A stretch of 64,000 nt of DNA. It comes from an uncultured Acetobacteraceae bacterium (GTDB taxonomy: Bacteria > Pseudomonadota > Alphaproteobacteria > Acetobacterales > Acetobacteraceae). The translations under genes were made by a program, and so were the position numbers. A model generated the notes under the pieces. The model had not been told where the DNA came from. It saw only the letters and a list, made by a program, of their open reading frames with translations, and ran no database searches. Position 1 is the first letter of the stretch. The number at the start of each line of letters is the position of its first letter. This document shows positions 9,064-17,946 of this stretch, piece by piece. The stretch lies in assembly GCA_946476985.1 (NCBI GenBank), contig CAMKWS010000006.1, positions 1-64,000 of the forward strand, written 5' to 3'.

Positions 9064-10103
9064 AAAAACGGGCTCTCCGTTGCCAAATAATCATTAATAT
9101 ACTGAGCAATACCATCCTCTAATGAGGTAAATGGTTTATCATACCCCGCATCTCGCAAGCTGCTCATATCTGCCTGCGTGAAGGACTGATACTGCCCCTT
9201 TAAGCTTTCGGGCATATCAATATATTGTATATCTACCGGCCTGTTAGCCGCATTACACACGGCACGTGCCAAACTCTCGTAAGAGCGTGCTTCGCCTGTC
9301 CCGCAGTTAAAAAGCCCACTAACAGACGGATGCTCCAACAGCCATAGCATGACATTTACTACGTCACCGACCCAAATGAAGTCTCTCTTCTGCTGGCCAT
9401 CCGCTATGTCGGCTTTATCCGAACGGAACAAACGCACGGCCTCCCCACGCATGAGCTCGTCATACTTCACCTTCACAACCGAGATCATCTTGCCTTTATG
9501 ATACTCGTTTGGACCATATACATTAAAAAACTTCAGCCCTGCCCATTGCGGTGGTGTTTGCTCGCCGGCCTCAACAGTCCGTTTTACCCATAAGTCAAAA
9601 GCCTGCTTGGACCAGCCATACAAGTTAAGAGGCCGTAAAGCATCGATACTCTCCAAACCATCTCGAAACAGCTCTGCTTTATCTGCCGCCCCATATGTCG
9701 CAGCAGACGAAGCATAGATAAATGGGACTTGATGCTCTGCGCACCACCGCCATAAATATTGAGACAATGTGACATTGGTTTGCCACACAAGATCGCCGTC
9801 TCGTGCCGTCGTTTCACTAATGGCACCAAGATGGAAAATGGCTGAGACCTTCTGCGCGCCTCTCACAGGACCAAAGTAAGAGAATGGTGTTTCCCGTGAA
9901 ACGCCTACATCCTCCGACTGCCCCTCTAAAAAAGCGGGCAACTCATCTGGCGTGACCAACATGTAAGGGGGATGAGCGGCAATATTCTGCCATTTTCCCT
10001 GGTCTTGTAGGACATCTACAATGACAGTTCGCCGCCCTTGCTTATAAAGAGCTTTATGTAGGCACGATCCAATAAATCCGGCCCCGCCGGTGACGATAAT
10101 CAT
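9060..10103 (-). CDS. hldD: ADP-L-glycero-D-manno-heptose 6-epimerase
   Basis: Extended SDR that epimerises ADP-D-glycero-D-manno-heptose for the LPS inner core. Motifs: GGAGFIGSCLHKAL (NAD(P) binding), AIFHLGAISET, YASSAATYG, the catalytic YGWSKQAF (YxxxK), KFFNVYGPNEYHKGKM and QKRDFIWVGDVV. Length 347, a little longer than the usual ~330 because of a 20-residue insertion (about residues 60-80), and exactly this insertion contains a parS-like 16-mer at 9888-9903. The start ATG follows a 146-bp gap to the divergent ubiK gene. Confidence 0.93.
   Translation of the reverse strand: MIIVTGGAGFIGSCLHKALYKQGRRTVIVDVLQDQGKWQNIAAHPPYMLVTPDELPAFLEGQSEDVGVSRETPFSYFGPVRGAQKVSAIFHLGAISETTARDGDLVWQTNVTLSQYLWRWCAEHQVPFIYASSAATYGAADKAELFRDGLESIDALRPLNLYGWSKQAFDLWVKRTVEAGEQTPPQWAGLKFFNVYGPNEYHKGKMISVVKVKYDELMRGEAVRLFRSDKADIADGQQKRDFIWVGDVVNVMLWLLEHPSVSGLFNCGTGEARSYESLARAVCNAANRPVDIQYIDMPESLKGQYQSFTQADMSSLRDAGYDKPFTSLEDGIAQYINDYLATESPFL
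9888..9903 (-). promoter_or_regulatory. parS-like ParB-binding site inside hldD
   Basis: The + strand reads TGTTTCCCGTGAAACG, an imperfect palindrome close to the parS consensus TGTTTCACGTGAAACA. It is the exact reverse complement of the intergenic site at 42213-42228, which makes chance unlikely. ParB is encoded in this window at 57.6 kb. The site lies in a coding insertion of hldD, so it has been accommodated in the protein (VSRET). Confidence 0.65.
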
Positions 10104-10249
10104 TCTTCTTGTATAGCCTTCCGCAAGAAAGGTTCCAACAGAGAGTGTGCTGTTTTACAGACAGACGCTTGACAAGCCCCTCAATGCTCCTGAAACAGGC
10201 AAGTAACAGGCCCGTTTTTTTCAGCTTGTGAGCTCAGGAGTATATCATC

Positions 10250-10534
10250 ATGGTCGCACGCCCTCGTTTTCTTGATGATCTAACCGGCTTGGCCGGCACG
10301 GCATTTTCAGCAGCGTCTGGTATCCGCGAGGAGATCCAAAACCTGGTCCATAGCCAGATCAATGAGATTCTTTTCTCTCTCAATCTTGTGCGCCGTGATG
10401 AATTTGATGCCGTTCAAGAAATGGCTAGCCGCGCACGCCAAGAACAAGAACAAACAGAACAACGCCTCACCATGCTTGAGGCTCGCCTTAACGAGCTTGA
10501 GCAGTTCTTAGCTGAAAACTCCTCCCAGCGTTGA
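10250..10534 (+). CDS. ubiK: UbiK family ubiquinone biosynthesis accessory factor
   Basis: 94-residue protein of the UbiK/BMFP family, which binds lipids and helps the aerobic ubiquinone-synthesis complex in enterobacteria. N-terminal amphipathic region FLDDLTGLAGTAFSAASGIREEI and a C-terminal coiled coil (EMASRARQEQEQTEQRLTMLEARLNELEQFL) are the family layout. A clear GGAG lies nine bases before the ATG. It precedes proC by 40 bp. Acetic acid bacteria rely on ubiquinone for periplasmic oxidations, so the role fits, though transferring the function is inference. Confidence 0.85.
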   Translation: MVARPRFLDDLTGLAGTAFSAASGIREEIQNLVHSQINEILFSLNLVRRDEFDAVQEMASRARQEQEQTEQRLTMLEARLNELEQFLAENSSQR

Positions 10535-10574
10535 TGCCTTCTGTAACACCTCCCGATATAGAGAGTTTTATTTT

Positions 10575-11387
10575 ATGACAGTTCCTACCCTTCTTCTCAT
10601 TGGCTGCGGCAAAATGGGCGGTGCACTTGTTCGGGGTTGGGTCAGCAGCCCAACGCCACCGCGCTTATTTATTCTTGACCGCAAATTAAAAGAAGCCCCC
10701 AAAGGCGCGAAAATCTTCCGCACCCCGCAGGAGATCACCGCCGATGTTGCCCCAGATATTATTGTTCTTGCTGTAAAGCCCGCAGGAGCAGAAGCGATGC
10801 TGGCAGAGCTGCAAAAAGTTCTCGGCCCACGCCTACACAAAGCAGCCCTTTTATCCGTTATGGCAGGGAAAGATTGCGCTCAACTCGCAGCCTTTTGTGG
10901 ACGTGACGATATGGCTGTTATCCGCACCATGCCGAATACTCCTTCAAGCGTTGGGGCTGGCACAACCGGACTATACGCCTCTGCCCATGTAAGTGCTGAG
11001 CAGAAAGAACTTGCCATCAAGCTGATGGAACAAGTTGGCACAGTCGTCGAAGTCCCAGAGGAAGATGACCTCCGCAGTGTTATCGCTGTAGCTGGCTCTG
11101 CCCCTGCTTACATCTTCTTCTTTGCAGAAATGCTAGAGAAAACAGGGCGTAATCTCGGGTTAAGCCCTCAGGCTGCACGCACACTCGTCCGCAGCATGAT
11201 CTATGGTTCTGGTAAAATGCTGCATGATCTCCCAGAAGACGCCAGCACGCTACGCGAGAATGTCACTAGCCCCAATGGAACAACAGCCGCTGCACTTAAT
11301 ATCTTTATGGCAGAAGACGGCCTATCTAAGCTCACCCCTCTAGCAGCAGAAGCTGCTATTAAACGCTCTAGAGAGCTAGATAACTAA
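10575..11387 (+). CDS. proC: pyrroline-5-carboxylate reductase
   Basis: Last step of proline synthesis: NAD(P)H reduction of pyrroline-5-carboxylate. N-terminal Rossmann motif LLIGCGKMGGALVRGW; DIIVLAVKP; IRTMPNTPSSVGAG in the middle; and the C-terminal P5CR signature DLRSVIAVAGSAPAYIFFFAEML through VTSPNGTTAAALN. 270 residues, normal. Preceded by ubiK and followed by a TetR-like regulator at 11485. Confidence 0.95.
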   Translation: MTVPTLLLIGCGKMGGALVRGWVSSPTPPRLFILDRKLKEAPKGAKIFRTPQEITADVAPDIIVLAVKPAGAEAMLAELQKVLGPRLHKAALLSVMAGKDCAQLAAFCGRDDMAVIRTMPNTPSSVGAGTTGLYASAHVSAEQKELAIKLMEQVGTVVEVPEEDDLRSVIAVAGSAPAYIFFFAEMLEKTGRNLGLSPQAARTLVRSMIYGSGKMLHDLPEDASTLRENVTSPNGTTAAALNIFMAEDGLSKLTPLAAEAAIKRSRELDN

Positions 11388-11484
11388 AGAGAAAGAACGG
11401 GCGATGCGCTTTCATAAAGGCGCATCACCTCTTCTTTAGAAAAAGATCGCTCCTTCACGAATGAACGGAGCTAAAGGATGCGCC

Positions 11485-12132
11485 ATGACCTCCTCCCAGC
11501 ACGACCAGATTTTTGATCAAACCCTTATTGAGGCCGCCTTAAATCTCGCTGAAACACATGGCTGGCAGCATGTTACCCTTGTAAACGCTGCACGTGATGC
11601 AGGCCTCCCCCTACAAGACGTCCGCTTACGGTTCCCTTTTAAAGCAATGATCCTACTTAGGCTCAGCCGCCAATTAGACGCTGCAGCCTTAACCGATGAG
11701 CCATATGGCAACTCTCCCCAAGAGCGTCTCTTTGACCTGTTTATGAAACGCTTTGACGCCATGCAGGAATATCGCGCTGGGATATGCACTATCTTACAGA
11801 GCCTCCCCAAAGACCCCGCCTTAGCCGCTTTTTTAGCTGCGACCACAATGGAAAGCCTTCGCTGGATGGCGGATTCCGCATCTTTAGACCGCAATGGCCT
11901 CGGCGGCCTCATCAGGCTTAACGCTCTCTTAGCTGTTTGGTCAAAAACCTTGCTCTCTTGGCAAAAAGATACAAGCCCAGACCTCAGTGAGACCATGCAA
12001 ACACTTGATCACGCCCTTAACCGCGCCAACCGTATGGGGTTTTTGAAGGAGAGTGCCACCGCCCCTCATATGGATATCCCGGCCTCTCAGACGGGTGGAT
12101 TACCTGACCATATCGCCGATGATACGCACTAA
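11485..12132 (+). CDS. TetR-like / COQ9-related transcription factor-like protein
   Basis: The N-terminal 55 residues form a TetR-type helix-turn-helix: IFDQTLIEAALNLAETHGWQHVTLVNAARDAGLPLQDVRLRF. The rest (FDLFMKRFDAMQEYRAGICTILQSLP, then SLRWMADSASLDRNGLGGLIRLNALLAVWSKTLLSW) resembles the C-terminal half of alphaproteobacterial COQ9-like TetR proteins. Start set at the ATG of 11485 (MTSSQHDQ), which follows AAAGGA, not at 11461. 215 residues. Because ubiK lies two genes upstream, a ubiquinone-related role like that of COQ9 is conceivable, but this is inference; a DNA-binding repressor remains possible. Confidence 0.7.
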   Translation: MTSSQHDQIFDQTLIEAALNLAETHGWQHVTLVNAARDAGLPLQDVRLRFPFKAMILLRLSRQLDAAALTDEPYGNSPQERLFDLFMKRFDAMQEYRAGICTILQSLPKDPALAAFLAATTMESLRWMADSASLDRNGLGGLIRLNALLAVWSKTLLSWQKDTSPDLSETMQTLDHALNRANRMGFLKESATAPHMDIPASQTGGLPDHIADDTH

Positions 12133-12216
12133 GAAAATAATTAGATAATCTAGCAGAAAAAACGAGCATCCTCTCTTTACCAAGATACTAGTTTGGGGTA
12201 AAAGGAGCCACATCGT

Positions 12217-12291
12217 TGGGGCGTAGCCAAGCGGTAAGGCAGCGGATTTTGATTCCGCCATGCGGAGGTTCGAATCCTCCCGCCCCAGCCA
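12217..12291 (+). tRNA. tRNA-Gln (anticodon UUG)
   Basis: 75-nt cloverleaf with encoded CCA. Acceptor TGGGGCG (12217-12223) pairs with CGCCCCA (12281-12287). The anticodon loop contains TTG in GATTTTGATTCC, read as Gln CAA/CAG. The T arm GAGGTTCGAATCCTC is canonical. Confidence 0.97.
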
Positions 12292-12318
12292 TCCTCCTAG
12301 AAAATATGTATACTTATA

Positions 12319-12356
12319 AAAAAAGCCGCTCCCCCCGAAGGGAGAACGGCTTTTGT
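12319..12356 (-). terminator. rho-independent terminator, probably bidirectional
   Basis: Stem AAAAGCCG (12321-12328) with CGGCTTTT (12347-12354), continued by CTCCC/GGGAG after a small internal loop. On the minus strand the hairpin is followed by a run of seven T, ending the RTX-like gene at 12415; on the + strand a shorter T run may end the tRNA-Gln transcript. Confidence 0.85.
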
Positions 12357-12414
12357 TGCGTTGTATATCTTAATGATGAGCCTAAAGGCCTATCAAAACA
12401 ATTTGCATATCAAA

Positions 12415-13191
12415 TTAGAAACGCTGGAAATCCTCTGGCTTCAAGTCTTTGACGCCCATAAAGGTAATCTGACCTTGGTCTCCAGGCAGTTGAACCATCG
12501 TACCACCAGCAACACTTGTTTGATTCTCCAGCATCGACTTGATCTCAGCACGAGACGCATCCAGACCAATCTTATTGCCCGCCGCAGCGCCAAAATCAGT
12601 AATCGTGAAGTGACCGCCCTGATTATTTAAGAACTGGAACAGATTCGCAGCACCGCTACCACCGCTTAATGTTGCCCCAGCGGAGCTATCATGCACATTC
12701 ACAGTGATTGTATCGGCGGCTGTTCCACCCTTAATGGTATCATTATCCCCTGCAAAAACCTGCAGTGATTTCTGGAAAGACGACGCATCAAAAAGAGCAT
12801 GGTCCCCAAGTTGCAGCATATAGGGCGCCCCTGACTGACCATTCGCAGAGCTGCCATTGTTCAGCGTCCCATAAAGGGTATTATTCCCCGTAAGAACCTG
12901 CCCTGGTGAACCTACCCCACCAAGGAATGTAAGTGTCCCGTTAACGGAGATAGAACCAGAAGCATTCCCCGCTGCAGAAATTGTAGAAGGGCCACCTGCA
13001 GTTCCCGTTGTGCTGGCCTGCGTTGACGTTGAGGAATTATTAGAATCGCTGGCAGAATTATCCTGGGATAGGTTACCATTAAGGCTGGCCATCGCTGCAG
13101 CGAACTGATCATTCAATTTTTGAACTTGGTCGCTCGAAAATTGCACCGGAAACGAGTTATTGAACGCACCAGAAAGGGTTACGTACGCCAT
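12415..13191 (-). CDS. hypothetical protein with RTX-like / haemolysin-type C-terminal region
   Basis: 258-residue protein with no assigned function. Residues about 40-85 are a Ser/Asn/Thr/Gly-rich low-complexity stretch (DNSASDSNNSSTSTQASTTG). The middle has short beta-type repeats, and AGDNDTIKGGTAADTITV plus GATLSGGSGAANLFQF resemble the Asp/Gly-rich nonapeptides of RTX proteins, followed by FTITDFGAAAGNKIGLD, a pattern often found in type I secretion C-terminal targets. There is no N-terminal signal peptide, consistent with type I secretion. No secretion genes are adjacent. Single gene with its own terminator at 12319-12356. I think it is a secreted small adhesin-like protein; uncertain. 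Confidence 0.6.
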   Translation of the reverse strand: MAYVTLSGAFNNSFPVQFSSDQVQKLNDQFAAAMASLNGNLSQDNSASDSNNSSTSTQASTTGTAGGPSTISAAGNASGSISVNGTLTFLGGVGSPGQVLTGNNTLYGTLNNGSSANGQSGAPYMLQLGDHALFDASSFQKSLQVFAGDNDTIKGGTAADTITVNVHDSSAGATLSGGSGAANLFQFLNNQGGHFTITDFGAAAGNKIGLDASRAEIKSMLENQTSVAGGTMVQLPGDQGQITFMGVKDLKPEDFQRF

Positions 13192-13687
13192 ACACCCCCT
13201 CCTCTACATCCAAATGAACAAGTTGCCTTTGACACAACAGTCAGCCCTAAAATCCCAGCGTCCCCGAAGGGATGCACTTAATTACTAATGTTTTGACCAT
13301 TATCAAAGCATTCCCCCAAGGGACCGCATTAATAATGCCCAACCCGTTTAAGGTCGCTGTTGTTTCCTCTGCCTTTTTGTCTTTTTTACGACAAAACTAA
13401 GATGAAGTAAGGCACCTCACTCCACAAGGCAAACTCACATAGCGTCACCTTACAAGCAGCCTGAAGAATCGGCTACGAACAATTAACGATATACAGTACA
13501 TCTTCTGCCTAAAACATAGGTCCAGAAGCGATCTCACCAACATGTTATCTAATTTAGCCGCTTCTCACATCCTTGTTATTGAAATTCATTCAATATTCAC
13601 GAGAAGTGGAACTTTGTTATTTCTTACGCCTCTGTTTAGTTATTTAAATATTCAACAAAACAACAGAAATATAGGTAGTATTATTAT
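13192..13687. other. intergenic region without a recognisable gene
   Basis: About 500 bp between the RTX-like gene and nadE, both on the minus strand. AT-rich from about 13540 onward. The only structure I see is TTTTGTC/GACAAAA (about 13376-13396), a weak hairpin after nadE. The upstream promoter of the RTX-like gene must lie here. No RNA gene or open frame is supportable. Confidence 0.4.
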
Positions 13688-15715
13688 CTAATATATAGCC
13701 AACCTATCAAGAGCAGCCAGCCATATTGTAGCTGTTCCATCTGAAGGAGATCTCCAATCTCCTCGTGGCGATAAACTTCCTCCCGCAACAACTTTTGGCC
13801 CATTCGGCATGGCGGAACGTTTAAACTGGCTTGTTGCAAAAAAACGCCTCAGAAAAACACGCATCCATTTGATGATTTCTTGCAGGTCATAAGAAATACG
13901 ATCAGCTTCTGGATAAGCAAACGGCCACACCCCTTTTTGGGCATCCCCCCAGGCATGGTACTGCATAAAAGCAATCTTCTCTGGCCTAAAGCCGTATCTC
14001 AACACATAAAATAGCGTAAAATCTTGTAAAGCATATGGACCAATAACTTGCTGCGTACTCTGCACACCTTGGCCTTGATCTGGCACTAACTCCGGCGTTA
14101 TCTCAGCCGAGACAATCGCCTCCAGAACATCTCGGCACGCCTCAGAGAAGCCTTCTTCATGCCGTACAGCCCAACGAATCACATGTTGGATCAATGTCTT
14201 AGGAAGGCCCGCATTAACGTTGTAATGGGCCATTTGGTCTCCAACACCATAAGTACACCAGCCCAGCGCCAGCTCAGATAAATCTCCTGTACCAATCACT
14301 AGACCATGATGGTGGTTGGCAAGACGAAATAAGAAATCCGTCCGCAATCCAGCCTGCACATTCTCAAATGTTACATCATGAACAGCCTCACCCCGCGCAT
14401 AAGGGTGACCAATTGTTTTAAGCATCGCCTCAGCGGTGGGACGAATATCCAACTCCCCAGCGGAAACACCCAAACTTTCCATCAAGTTATGCGCATATGT
14501 GCGTGATTCATCACCTGTGGCAAAACCAGGCATGGACCGTGCTAAAATACGCTCCCTCGGCCAGCCTAAACAATCAGCCGCTTTTACGGCCACCAGCAAC
14601 GCTAAAGCACTGTCTAACCCACCAGAGACACCAATCACCATACTTTGTGCATGCGCTGCCTTTAGCCGGCGGCATAACGCTTGTACCTGAATATTCCAGG
14701 CTTCTTGGCAATCTTCTGCACAACGCTCGACAGCATCAGGCACGAATGGAAAACGTGGAATATCCCGTAATAGCCCCCAATCTTTCACGTCCGGCTGCAC
14801 CGAAAACTCCACACGGCGAATCGTCTGTTCTTCCGATGTAAAATACCCCGTCTGCATACGCTCCTGACGCAGCTTATCGAGATCGATATCAGCTAGGATC
14901 ATATCCTCATGCCGCGGAAAACGCTCAGACTGTGCAAGACACTCGCCTGCTTCGTAAATAAGAAGCTGCCCATCCCATGAGAGATCCGTCGTGGATTCCC
15001 CCTCACTTGCCGCAGCATAAAGATACGCACTGGCCGTTCTCATAGATTGCGCGGCACATAACAACGCACGCTTCTCCGCCCGCCCTACTGTTACAGGGGA
15101 AGCCGATAAATTTGCCAATACTGTCGCCCCGGCAATAGCCAAAGCCCCACTTGGCGGCTGCGGCGCCCAAAGATCTTCACAAATCTCAACCCCCAGACGC
15201 AGCCCATCAATATCTTGCGCTTCAAAGAGAAGATCCGTCCCAAAAGGAATCTCTTGACCACCAAGCGTTATGCTTCCAGAACACCCAGCCCCACTAGAAA
15301 AGTGCCGTGTCTCATAAAATTCCCGGTATCGGGGCAAAACCGTCTTAGGAACAACACCCAAAATACGCCCACGCTGGAAAATGACAGCACAATTGTAAAG
15401 CGTATCCCCACGCCGCAACGGAACACCAACAACACCAACGGTCATCAGCTTACGAGTTGCTTTTACAAGGCTTAGCAACGCCTCAACGGAGGCTTCCAAC
15501 ATCCCTTGTTGAAAAAACAGATCCTCCAACGTGTAGCCTGTTAGCCCTAATTCAGGGAAAACCGCTATGGCCACTCCCTGCTGGGCACAACGTACCAACA
15601 TGCCCTCCACAGCCTGAGCATTCTGTTGGGGCTCACCTAAAGAAACGGGTAATGTGCAAGCTGCAACACGTGCAAAGCCCTGCCGATATAAACACTGAAA
15701 CTCAGACGGCGACAC
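13688..15715 (-). CDS. nadE: glutamine-dependent NAD+ synthase
   Basis: Two-domain enzyme that hydrolyses glutamine and uses the ammonia with ATP to amidate deamido-NAD. N-terminal nitrilase domain (about residues 15-290): FPELGLTGYTLEDLF with the catalytic Glu, KTVLPRYREFYETRHF with Lys, and GVEICEDLWAP with the nucleophilic Cys. C-terminal synthetase domain from about 330: VIGVSGGLDSALALLVAV is the ATP-PPase SGGxDS loop, and IGTGDLSELALGWCTYGVGDQMAHYNVN follows. 675 residues, expected for the bacterial long form (about 650-680). Works after nadD at 4.3-4.9 kb. Confidence 0.96.
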   Translation of the reverse strand: MSPSEFQCLYRQGFARVAACTLPVSLGEPQQNAQAVEGMLVRCAQQGVAIAVFPELGLTGYTLEDLFFQQGMLEASVEALLSLVKATRKLMTVGVVGVPLRRGDTLYNCAVIFQRGRILGVVPKTVLPRYREFYETRHFSSGAGCSGSITLGGQEIPFGTDLLFEAQDIDGLRLGVEICEDLWAPQPPSGALAIAGATVLANLSASPVTVGRAEKRALLCAAQSMRTASAYLYAAASEGESTTDLSWDGQLLIYEAGECLAQSERFPRHEDMILADIDLDKLRQERMQTGYFTSEEQTIRRVEFSVQPDVKDWGLLRDIPRFPFVPDAVERCAEDCQEAWNIQVQALCRRLKAAHAQSMVIGVSGGLDSALALLVAVKAADCLGWPRERILARSMPGFATGDESRTYAHNLMESLGVSAGELDIRPTAEAMLKTIGHPYARGEAVHDVTFENVQAGLRTDFLFRLANHHHGLVIGTGDLSELALGWCTYGVGDQMAHYNVNAGLPKTLIQHVIRWAVRHEEGFSEACRDVLEAIVSAEITPELVPDQGQGVQSTQQVIGPYALQDFTLFYVLRYGFRPEKIAFMQYHAWGDAQKGVWPFAYPEADRISYDLQEIIKWMRVFLRRFFATSQFKRSAMPNGPKVVAGGSLSPRGDWRSPSDGTATIWLAALDRLAIY

Positions 15716-15765
15716 AAACCCACCCCTTAATTATGGCAACATGATGTTACGCAACATTATATAGC

Positions 15766-16293
15766 TTATTGTTCTTCGTTCCGCACAAACCGAAACAGCC
15801 ACACTACAGCCACACTACCTAAAACGAATACAGAGAATGAATATAGAGCCGAAAGACTCGTCATAGAAAGCGGCAAACCAAATGGATAATCAGGCAAATC
15901 ACATGGTTTGGCAGGACGTGCAGGCAAATGCCCCATCCAGTCATCAAAACTATGCCCCGTCACAAGGCTCACATGACACTCAGCAGCAGGGCTCGGCCAC
16001 AATCCATGCTCTACACCTACATGTAAAATGGACAGTCCAACACTTATCAATACACAGCTAAGCCCTGCGAGAGCTATCCAGCGGGCATAGCTAGGCGAAA
16101 TCACGACCGTTAACACACCAATACCCAATAAGACCCGCCACGGCGCACGCTCCCACAAACATAATTGGCATGGCACCATATGCAGGAAAGTCTGCGCACC
16201 TAATGCAACAAGAAGTGCAAATGCTGCTGATAGAATGAACAAACCACCCACCATGCCAACAGCAATCACCTGTTTTTTTTCTTCTAAAAACAT
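15766..16293 (-). CDS. dsbB: DsbB-family disulfide bond formation protein
   Basis: Quinone-linked membrane oxidase that re-oxidises DsbA. The first helix is followed by the CxxC motif in VPCQLCLWERAP (about residues 40-51), and a second cysteine pair is visible in the periplasmic loop (AAECHVS and KPCDLPDYP). Four hydrophobic segments (about 10-32, 52-75, 78-98, 143-168). 175 residues, usual for DsbB (~170-180). It lies at the 3' end of the mlaD-DUF2155 minus-strand group. Confidence 0.9.
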   Translation of the reverse strand: MFLEEKKQVIAVGMVGGLFILSAAFALLVALGAQTFLHMVPCQLCLWERAPWRVLLGIGVLTVVISPSYARWIALAGLSCVLISVGLSILHVGVEHGLWPSPAAECHVSLVTGHSFDDWMGHLPARPAKPCDLPDYPFGLPLSMTSLSALYSFSVFVLGSVAVVWLFRFVRNEEQ

Positions 16294-16359
16294 TAGCTTT
16301 CCCTAAATACGGATGCCCATATATCAAGGGCAAAACAGATGAAAACCTTACAGCCCTGC

Positions 16360-16998
16360 TTACGGCGTCTTGCGCTGAGCAGGCGGCTCTATCTTCTGAG
16401 TAGGCGTCGGTGGCAAAAGAGACACAGGCGCAGCATTTACACCTTTTTTGCCTCCAGCGTTTGCGCGCCCTGCATCACCATCACCATGAGTTACCACACC
16501 CGGTGCCACATTAGGCGTTTGAGCTTGCGGCAACGGCCCCGCCATAGGCTCTACATCATCCCCCTGACAAGACACGGCCTGCACATCATAAAGAGCACCT
16601 GCATATGCCCCCAAAGCAGGGTCATTACTGAACATCCACCCATCATAAACGGGACTTTCCGTCTCTTGCTTATCCTCAATATGCAATTGCACGGCTGTAT
16701 CCGCCGGCAATGTCTCAGGCCGTTTTAAGCAACGAGACACCTTAATGAGCAGTGTGCCATAAGTTGTCTCTTCTCCTACCTTAAGCGGGACAAGATCAAC
16801 ATGTGCATCTAACCGATGCATGATTCGCAACACAGCCTCAGACTTTCCTTGCCATGTTGTTTCAGGATATCTCACCGGCAAAGGAACATTTACAACGCCC
16901 TCTGCATAAGCATGCAGCATCCCCATCCCAAAGAAACAAAACAAGACCGGCACAACACACACAGCCCGCTTCAAAGAAATAAACTTCTTACAGCTCAT
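16360..16998 (-). CDS. DUF2155 domain exported protein
   Basis: 212 residues. The N-terminus is a signal peptide (KRAVCVVPVLFCFFGMGMLHAYA). The DUF2155 core is about residues 50-140: VLRIMHRLDAHVDLVPLKVGEETTYGTLLIKVSRCLKRP and VYDGWMFSNDPALGAYAGALYDVQAVSC. The C-terminal tail is Pro/Ala/Gln-rich. The family is alphaproteobacterial and of unknown function; it is often near mlaD, as here. The ATG overlaps the upstream 72-residue gene by 4 bp. Confidence 0.85.
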   Translation of the reverse strand: MSCKKFISLKRAVCVVPVLFCFFGMGMLHAYAEGVVNVPLPVRYPETTWQGKSEAVLRIMHRLDAHVDLVPLKVGEETTYGTLLIKVSRCLKRPETLPADTAVQLHIEDKQETESPVYDGWMFSNDPALGAYAGALYDVQAVSCQGDDVEPMAGPLPQAQTPNVAPGVVTHGDGDAGRANAGGKKGVNAAPVSLLPPTPTQKIEPPAQRKTP

Positions 16999-17213
16999 AC
17001 TGCCTCCCCAGACACAGCATCTGCGATCACATCAGCCAACAATATATTCAACCGTTGCTTTAAATGTTCCTGCCCCACACCCATCAGAATGGCATCGGCA
17101 CATGCATCATAGAGAACTTGCTTAAGTTCTGCCTCATTTTCACGCAAAACACGTAACTTACTCGTGCAGGTGATAGGTTGATTCTCATGATCTAACCAAT
17201 CCTGCGGGATCAT
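16995..17213 (-). CDS. small conserved-looking hypothetical protein
   Basis: 72 residues between mlaD and the DUF2155 gene, with 4-bp overlaps on both sides (16995-16998 and 17210-17213). Tight coupling is the evidence that it is real. The sequence is mostly helical with the charged segment LRENEAELKQVLYDACADAILMGVGQEHLKQRL and no membrane or signal segment. I do not recognise it. It may act with MlaD or the DUF2155 protein. Confidence 0.65.
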   Translation of the reverse strand: MIPQDWLDHENQPITCTSKLRVLRENEAELKQVLYDACADAILMGVGQEHLKQRLNILLADVIADAVSGEAV

Positions 17214-17737
17214 GGATGAACCGTCCCACCCGAGCCTGCCGAGGCTGCATTTGTTTTCTTCTGCAATGAGTCTGTTACAGAAAAAATAAACTTGCTCAGA
17301 AGCTGCTCTAAACTGATCGCCCCTTGCGTCTCACTCATCGCATCACCAGCAGCTAGCACGGCGCTATCTCCACCAGGTGTTAAAGCAATATACTTCCCTC
17401 CTAAAAGGGAATCCGACGTAATAACAGCCCCACTATCAACAGGCAGATGAATGTTGGGAGCAACAGTAAAGGTCACTTCCGCTTGAAATGTTTGAGGGTC
17501 CACTCGTGTCGCTGTAACATGCCCCACTGTCACCCCTGCCAGCCGCACATCAGATCCCACAGCAAGGCCATCAATATGGCTAAAAGCTGCTTTAAGAGGG
17601 TACCCTTGGCCTGCTGGAGTGTGACGCCCGACCAAAGCCACCACAATCAATACAGCTAACAGCCCTGCCACAACGAGCCCTACGAGCAACTCAAAATGCT
17701 CTTTCCACATCTGTCGTTTGGCATTTTCCGAAGCCAT
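17210..17737 (-). CDS. mlaD: MlaD-like MCE-domain phospholipid transport protein
   Basis: Periplasmic, membrane-anchored component of the Mla system, which moves phospholipids between the membranes. One N-terminal transmembrane helix (ELLVGLVVAGLLAVLIVVALVG) and a single MCE domain: YPLKAAFSHIDGLAVGSDVRLAGVTVGHV, TVAPNIHLPVDSGAVITSDSLLGGKYIALTPGG. 175 residues, in the normal range. The MlaE and MlaF genes are not in the window; in alphaproteobacteria mlaD is often away from them. Confidence 0.9.
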   Translation of the reverse strand: MASENAKRQMWKEHFELLVGLVVAGLLAVLIVVALVGRHTPAGQGYPLKAAFSHIDGLAVGSDVRLAGVTVGHVTATRVDPQTFQAEVTFTVAPNIHLPVDSGAVITSDSLLGGKYIALTPGGDSAVLAAGDAMSETQGAISLEQLLSKFIFSVTDSLQKKTNAASAGSGGTVHP

Positions 17738-17946
17738 GTAATTTCTTCCTCTCCTGCGAGATACCAGGCCTTAAATTTATTAAGCTGCCTACCGCTCTAG
17801 CGGACTCCATCGCTTACGTCCAACTTCTGCAATATCGGCTTCTTTAACACTTATCCCCTATATCCTCATTTTCCCCCTTTTTAATCCACCATTTACCCTT
17901 CGTTCCCCCGTTCCATCTCACTCTATTCAAGCCTAGACTCTCCTAT

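Noticed and set aside
12216..12452. Small + strand frame beginning at tRNA-Gln
   Set aside because: It overlaps the tRNA and terminator; no RBS and no family similarity.
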